Below, in pieces: positions 61,841-64,000 of a DNA stretch of 64,000 bases. The notes under the pieces were generated by a model. That model was given only the letters and a program-made list of their open reading frames with translations. It ran no database searches and had not been told where the DNA came from. The translations under genes were made by a program, and so were the position numbers. Origin of the DNA: Chryseobacterium aahli (GTDB lineage Bacteria > Bacteroidota > Bacteroidia > Flavobacteriales > Weeksellaceae); assembly GCF_022699665.1 (NCBI RefSeq), contig NZ_JALDNB010000001.1, positions 248,001-312,000 on the forward strand, given 5' to 3'. Numbering within the stretch: the stretch's first letter is position 1; every line of letters begins with the position of its first letter.

Positions 61841-63655
61841 ATGAAAACAAAAGTAAGTTTAAAATATAATCACTTTTCTCCGAAAAAATTAAAAGTTTCG
61901 GATAGAAGTTATTTGAAAAACAAAGGTTTTTCAAACGTTTTAAAAAACATGTTTCTTGCGGCAGTTATTTTTTTATTTACTATTTGTCATTCGCAACAGT
62001 CCTCAAACTCAACCCTAATTATTCCTGCCTCAGATTTTTTAGATGAAATTCCGAAAGGCAACTATGTAACAACTGCTGCCGAACAAAAACAGGATTGGCT
62101 GTTTAACAATACCGGAATCATCCTCAATTCGGAAACAAACATCATGACGAAAATAAATACTCCGGAAGCGGGAGACTACCATTTATTTGTTCGCAGTAGC
62201 GGTAATGGAAAAAGTTCTTTCAAAGTAGCGGTCAACGATAAAGTGACGGATGTTTTCTTCGGTAAAAATGAATTGAGTTGGGTAAGTGGAGGCGTATTTA
62301 AACTTAAAAAGGGCATTAATGATATCAAAATTACCAGAATTGCGAAAGGTGCCGTGTTTGATGTTCTGGCGTTGAGTAAAAGTGCATCTCTCACTGAGAA
62401 AGACATTTATTCAAAGCAATTGCCTGATGATGTTCAGTTGCTTAAAGAATATAAAATTCCGGAATCTAATGCTGTAAAGTTTGGTGATGTAGATGGCGAT
62501 GGTAAAACTGATTTTCTGGTATTGGAAAGAGATTTTTCTGCTCATGTTTTTAATCATGAAGGGAAAGAACTCTGGCAATGGAAAGCACCGGAAGAATATG
62601 CAAAGGAACGTTCGGAATTTGAAGCACCAGGCGTTATCTGGGATTTTAATCAGGATGGGAAAAGCGAAATTGCACATTGGCGTCTAATCGATGGCAAAGA
62701 ATGGCTGGTGATTGCAGATGGAGAAACAGGAAAGATTAAAAATAAAACCGAATGGCCTACACAGCCGTTACCTCACGCATATAATAATTTTCGCTTAGCG
62801 ATTGCCAAATTTAATGAGAATTCACCTAATCATTTAGCTGTATTTACAGACATGGGAAACACCATCAATGTGAACGTGTATGACAATAATCTAAAGCAGC
62901 TCTGGCAACACACCGAGACAAGAAAAAAAGACAATCTAGGTCATTACATTTATCCTGTTGATTTAAATAAAGATGGAATTGATGAAGTATTGGTCGGTTC
63001 ACTGCTTTTAGATTTAAAAGGAAAAACCATATGGAATAAATTTGATTTGATTCCCGATAACCACGACCATGCCGACAGTTATAAGTTTGCGGACATTAAT
63101 GGCGATGGTAAGTTGGATATTATTACGGCTAATAGTGAAGCAGGAGTCTTCATGTATGATGGCATGACAGGGAAAATTATCTGGCAAAATGTAGCAGAAC
63201 ACAGCCAACAGATACAGGTTGGTCATTTTTTAAAGGATAATTCAGGTTTGCAGGTTGTTGTTGGCGGCAGAACCTACGGCAATCGTCAGTTGGGTGAGCC
63301 TTATCTATCGAGTCAGCTGTATTGGTTCAATAAGTTAGGAGATTTTCTCTTCAAATGGCCAGGAAATCCCATCAACGGCAACCCCGATTTTGTAAAAGGT
63401 GCATGGAATGGGAAGGATGAACAGCTTTTCTGGTATAAATTTAAAATAGGAGACAACGGAAAGGGTAAACTTTATTTCCCGGACCCTGTTTTTCACATGT
63501 TCGATTTTATGGGTAAAGGAGCAGAGGAAGTCATAACGCTTAGCGGCGGTAGGCTGAAAGTTTGGGGTAGTAAAAGTGCTGTTTATACCAATAAAGACAG
63601 AAAAAAAGATGTGATGTATTTGAAAAATACGGTTGTTAATCATACGCATTATTAG
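61841..63655 (+). CDS. Secreted FG-GAP/VCBS-type propeller protein
   Basis: A 604-residue exported protein. The signal segment (NMFLAAVIFLFTICHSQ) follows an unusually long basic stretch; an in-frame ATG at 61949 would remove it. A carbohydrate-binding-like beta domain (about residues 55-175) precedes a propeller with Asp-rich Ca-binding repeats such as FGDVDGDGKTDFLVLE, DFNQDGKSEIAHW, VDLNKDGIDEVLVGS and ADINGDGKLDIITAN. It is distantly reminiscent of PL11, but the PL11 start and end motifs are absent. It could be a lyase relative or a glycan-binding partner. It closes the GH105 unit. Confidence 0.7.
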   Translation: MKTKVSLKYNHFSPKKLKVSDRSYLKNKGFSNVLKNMFLAAVIFLFTICHSQQSSNSTLIIPASDFLDEIPKGNYVTTAAEQKQDWLFNNTGIILNSETNIMTKINTPEAGDYHLFVRSSGNGKSSFKVAVNDKVTDVFFGKNELSWVSGGVFKLKKGINDIKITRIAKGAVFDVLALSKSASLTEKDIYSKQLPDDVQLLKEYKIPESNAVKFGDVDGDGKTDFLVLERDFSAHVFNHEGKELWQWKAPEEYAKERSEFEAPGVIWDFNQDGKSEIAHWRLIDGKEWLVIADGETGKIKNKTEWPTQPLPHAYNNFRLAIAKFNENSPNHLAVFTDMGNTINVNVYDNNLKQLWQHTETRKKDNLGHYIYPVDLNKDGIDEVLVGSLLLDLKGKTIWNKFDLIPDNHDHADSYKFADINGDGKLDIITANSEAGVFMYDGMTGKIIWQNVAEHSQQIQVGHFLKDNSGLQVVVGGRTYGNRQLGEPYLSSQLYWFNKLGDFLFKWPGNPINGNPDFVKGAWNGKDEQLFWYKFKIGDNGKGKLYFPDPVFHMFDFMGKGAEEVITLSGGRLKVWGSKSAVYTNKDRKKDVMYLKNTVVNHTHY

Positions 63656-63701
63656 AAGTTGTTTTAATTATTAAACCAGCGAAAAAAATAGTTTAAATCA
63701 A

Positions 63702-63735
63702 AAAATCAGAGCAATAGTTCTGATTTTCTGTTTTA
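63702..63735 (+). terminator. Intrinsic terminator
   Basis: Stem AAAATCAGAGC/GTTCTGATTTT (one G-U pair) with a 4-base loop, followed by a T-rich tail. It ends the GH105/FG-GAP unit. Confidence 0.8.
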
Positions 63736-63800
63736 TAGAAACTTAGTGCAATTTTTTATCATTTAGAATTACAGCAAAAAAGAGAATACTAAAGATTGAT

Positions 63801-63831
63801 TTGATACATTGCGAAAATGCCAATATCTTTG
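63801..63831 (+). promoter_or_regulatory. Bacteroidota-type promoter of rhaT
   Basis: TTG at 63801-63803, a 20-bp spacer and TATCTTTG at 63824-63831 match TTG-N19/20-TAnnTTTG. The predicted leader before the rhaT ATG is about 75 nt. rhaT is therefore probably transcribed separately from the glycosidase genes. Confidence 0.7.
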
Positions 63832-63912
63832 AGTTTTTGGTGTGCATGACACTACAAGATGCGCAGTTGCTCTCATATCTGTAATTTTCAGTTTCAACCA
63901 ATACAATAAATT

Positions 63913-64000
63913 ATGAATGCATTATTAGGAGTTTTATTTCATTTTTTGGGAGGCTTTTCTTCTGGAAGTTTTTATTTGCCTTACAAAAAAGTGAAAGGAT
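63913..64000 (+). CDS. rhaT: L-rhamnose/proton symporter, N-terminal fragment
   Basis: The 29 residues before the window edge read MNALLGVLFHFLGGFSSGSF and then YLPYKKVKG. This matches the start of RhaT, which begins with the same short membrane helix followed by the PYKKVKG loop. RhaT imports L-rhamnose with protons across the inner membrane. Its position after the rhamnogalacturonan enzymes links backbone breakdown to rhamnose uptake, and a rhamnose catabolic cluster probably continues to the right. The gene has its own promoter behind a terminator. Confidence 0.85.
   Translation, partial: MNALLGVLFHFLGGFSSGSFYLPYKKVKG

Noticed and set aside
48194..63655. Mobile island carrying the pectin genes
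   Set aside because: No transposase, integrase or flanking repeats typical of an element were found in the window.

Overview
The window looks like a chromosome segment of a Flavobacteriia member of the Bacteroidota, most likely Chryseobacterium or a close relative in the Weeksellaceae. This rests on the low GC content, promoter elements of the TTG-N19/20-TAnnTTTG type, a giant surface protein with a type IX secretion (T9SS) C-terminal sorting domain, and GEVED/FN3 modules. The placement is inference from gene content; no 16S gene is present.

Layout. 1-5.4 kb: a cut-off secreted protein and its neighbour, a LytS/LytTR two-component pair, a methyltransferase, an endonuclease VIII-like glycosylase and a dGTPase. 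5.4-9.2 kb: a leftward cluster (Crp/Fnr regulator, YceI, tautomerase, SDR, NTF2-like, nitronate monooxygenase) with a perfect GTGA-N6-TCAC palindrome between regulator and target genes. 9.4-13.4 kb: SPFH protein, DUF4377 lipoprotein, Mpo1-like protein, a secreted protein and an amino-acid permease. 13.7-19.1 kb: large TPR protein, lipoprotein, outer-membrane beta-barrel and tRNA-Arg(UCG). 19.6-25.8 kb: a MocR regulator diverging from a biotin operon whose first gene is an uncharacterised protein with a four-helix diiron signature, followed by bioF, bioD, bioB and bioA. 26-30.5 kb: small membrane protein, cold-shock protein with a long leader, TetR/epimerase/DUF2141 unit and a thioredoxin-like protein. 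30.7-36.2 kb: a 1755-residue T9SS-secreted FN3/GEVED protein. 36.3-39.4 kb: a coiled-coil protein, a degenerate 21-bp tandem repeat and a NACHT NTPase of the bacterial immune type. 39.7-42.2 kb: a pseudo-receiver/Crp unit and a pirin gene, preceded by near-identical promoters. 42.3-46 kb: the oxidative pentose phosphate operon (gnd, zwf, pgl). 46.1-47.6 kb: an unrecognised conserved protein.

48.2 kb to the end is a rhamnogalacturonan-I degradation locus: GH28, GH2, CE12, GH106, a DUF4350-like protein, PL11, a second CE12, GH105, an FG-GAP protein, and the start of the L-rhamnose symporter gene rhaT at the right edge. Together these would deacetylate and cut the backbone, remove unsaturated galacturonate and rhamnose, and import the rhamnose. 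No SusC/SusD pair or dedicated regulator lies in the window.

The strongest leads for undescribed biology are the diiron-type protein heading the biotin operon, the NACHT gene, the matched promoters at 40.1 and 41.2 kb, and a dispersed repeat placed before three transcription units of the pectin locus.
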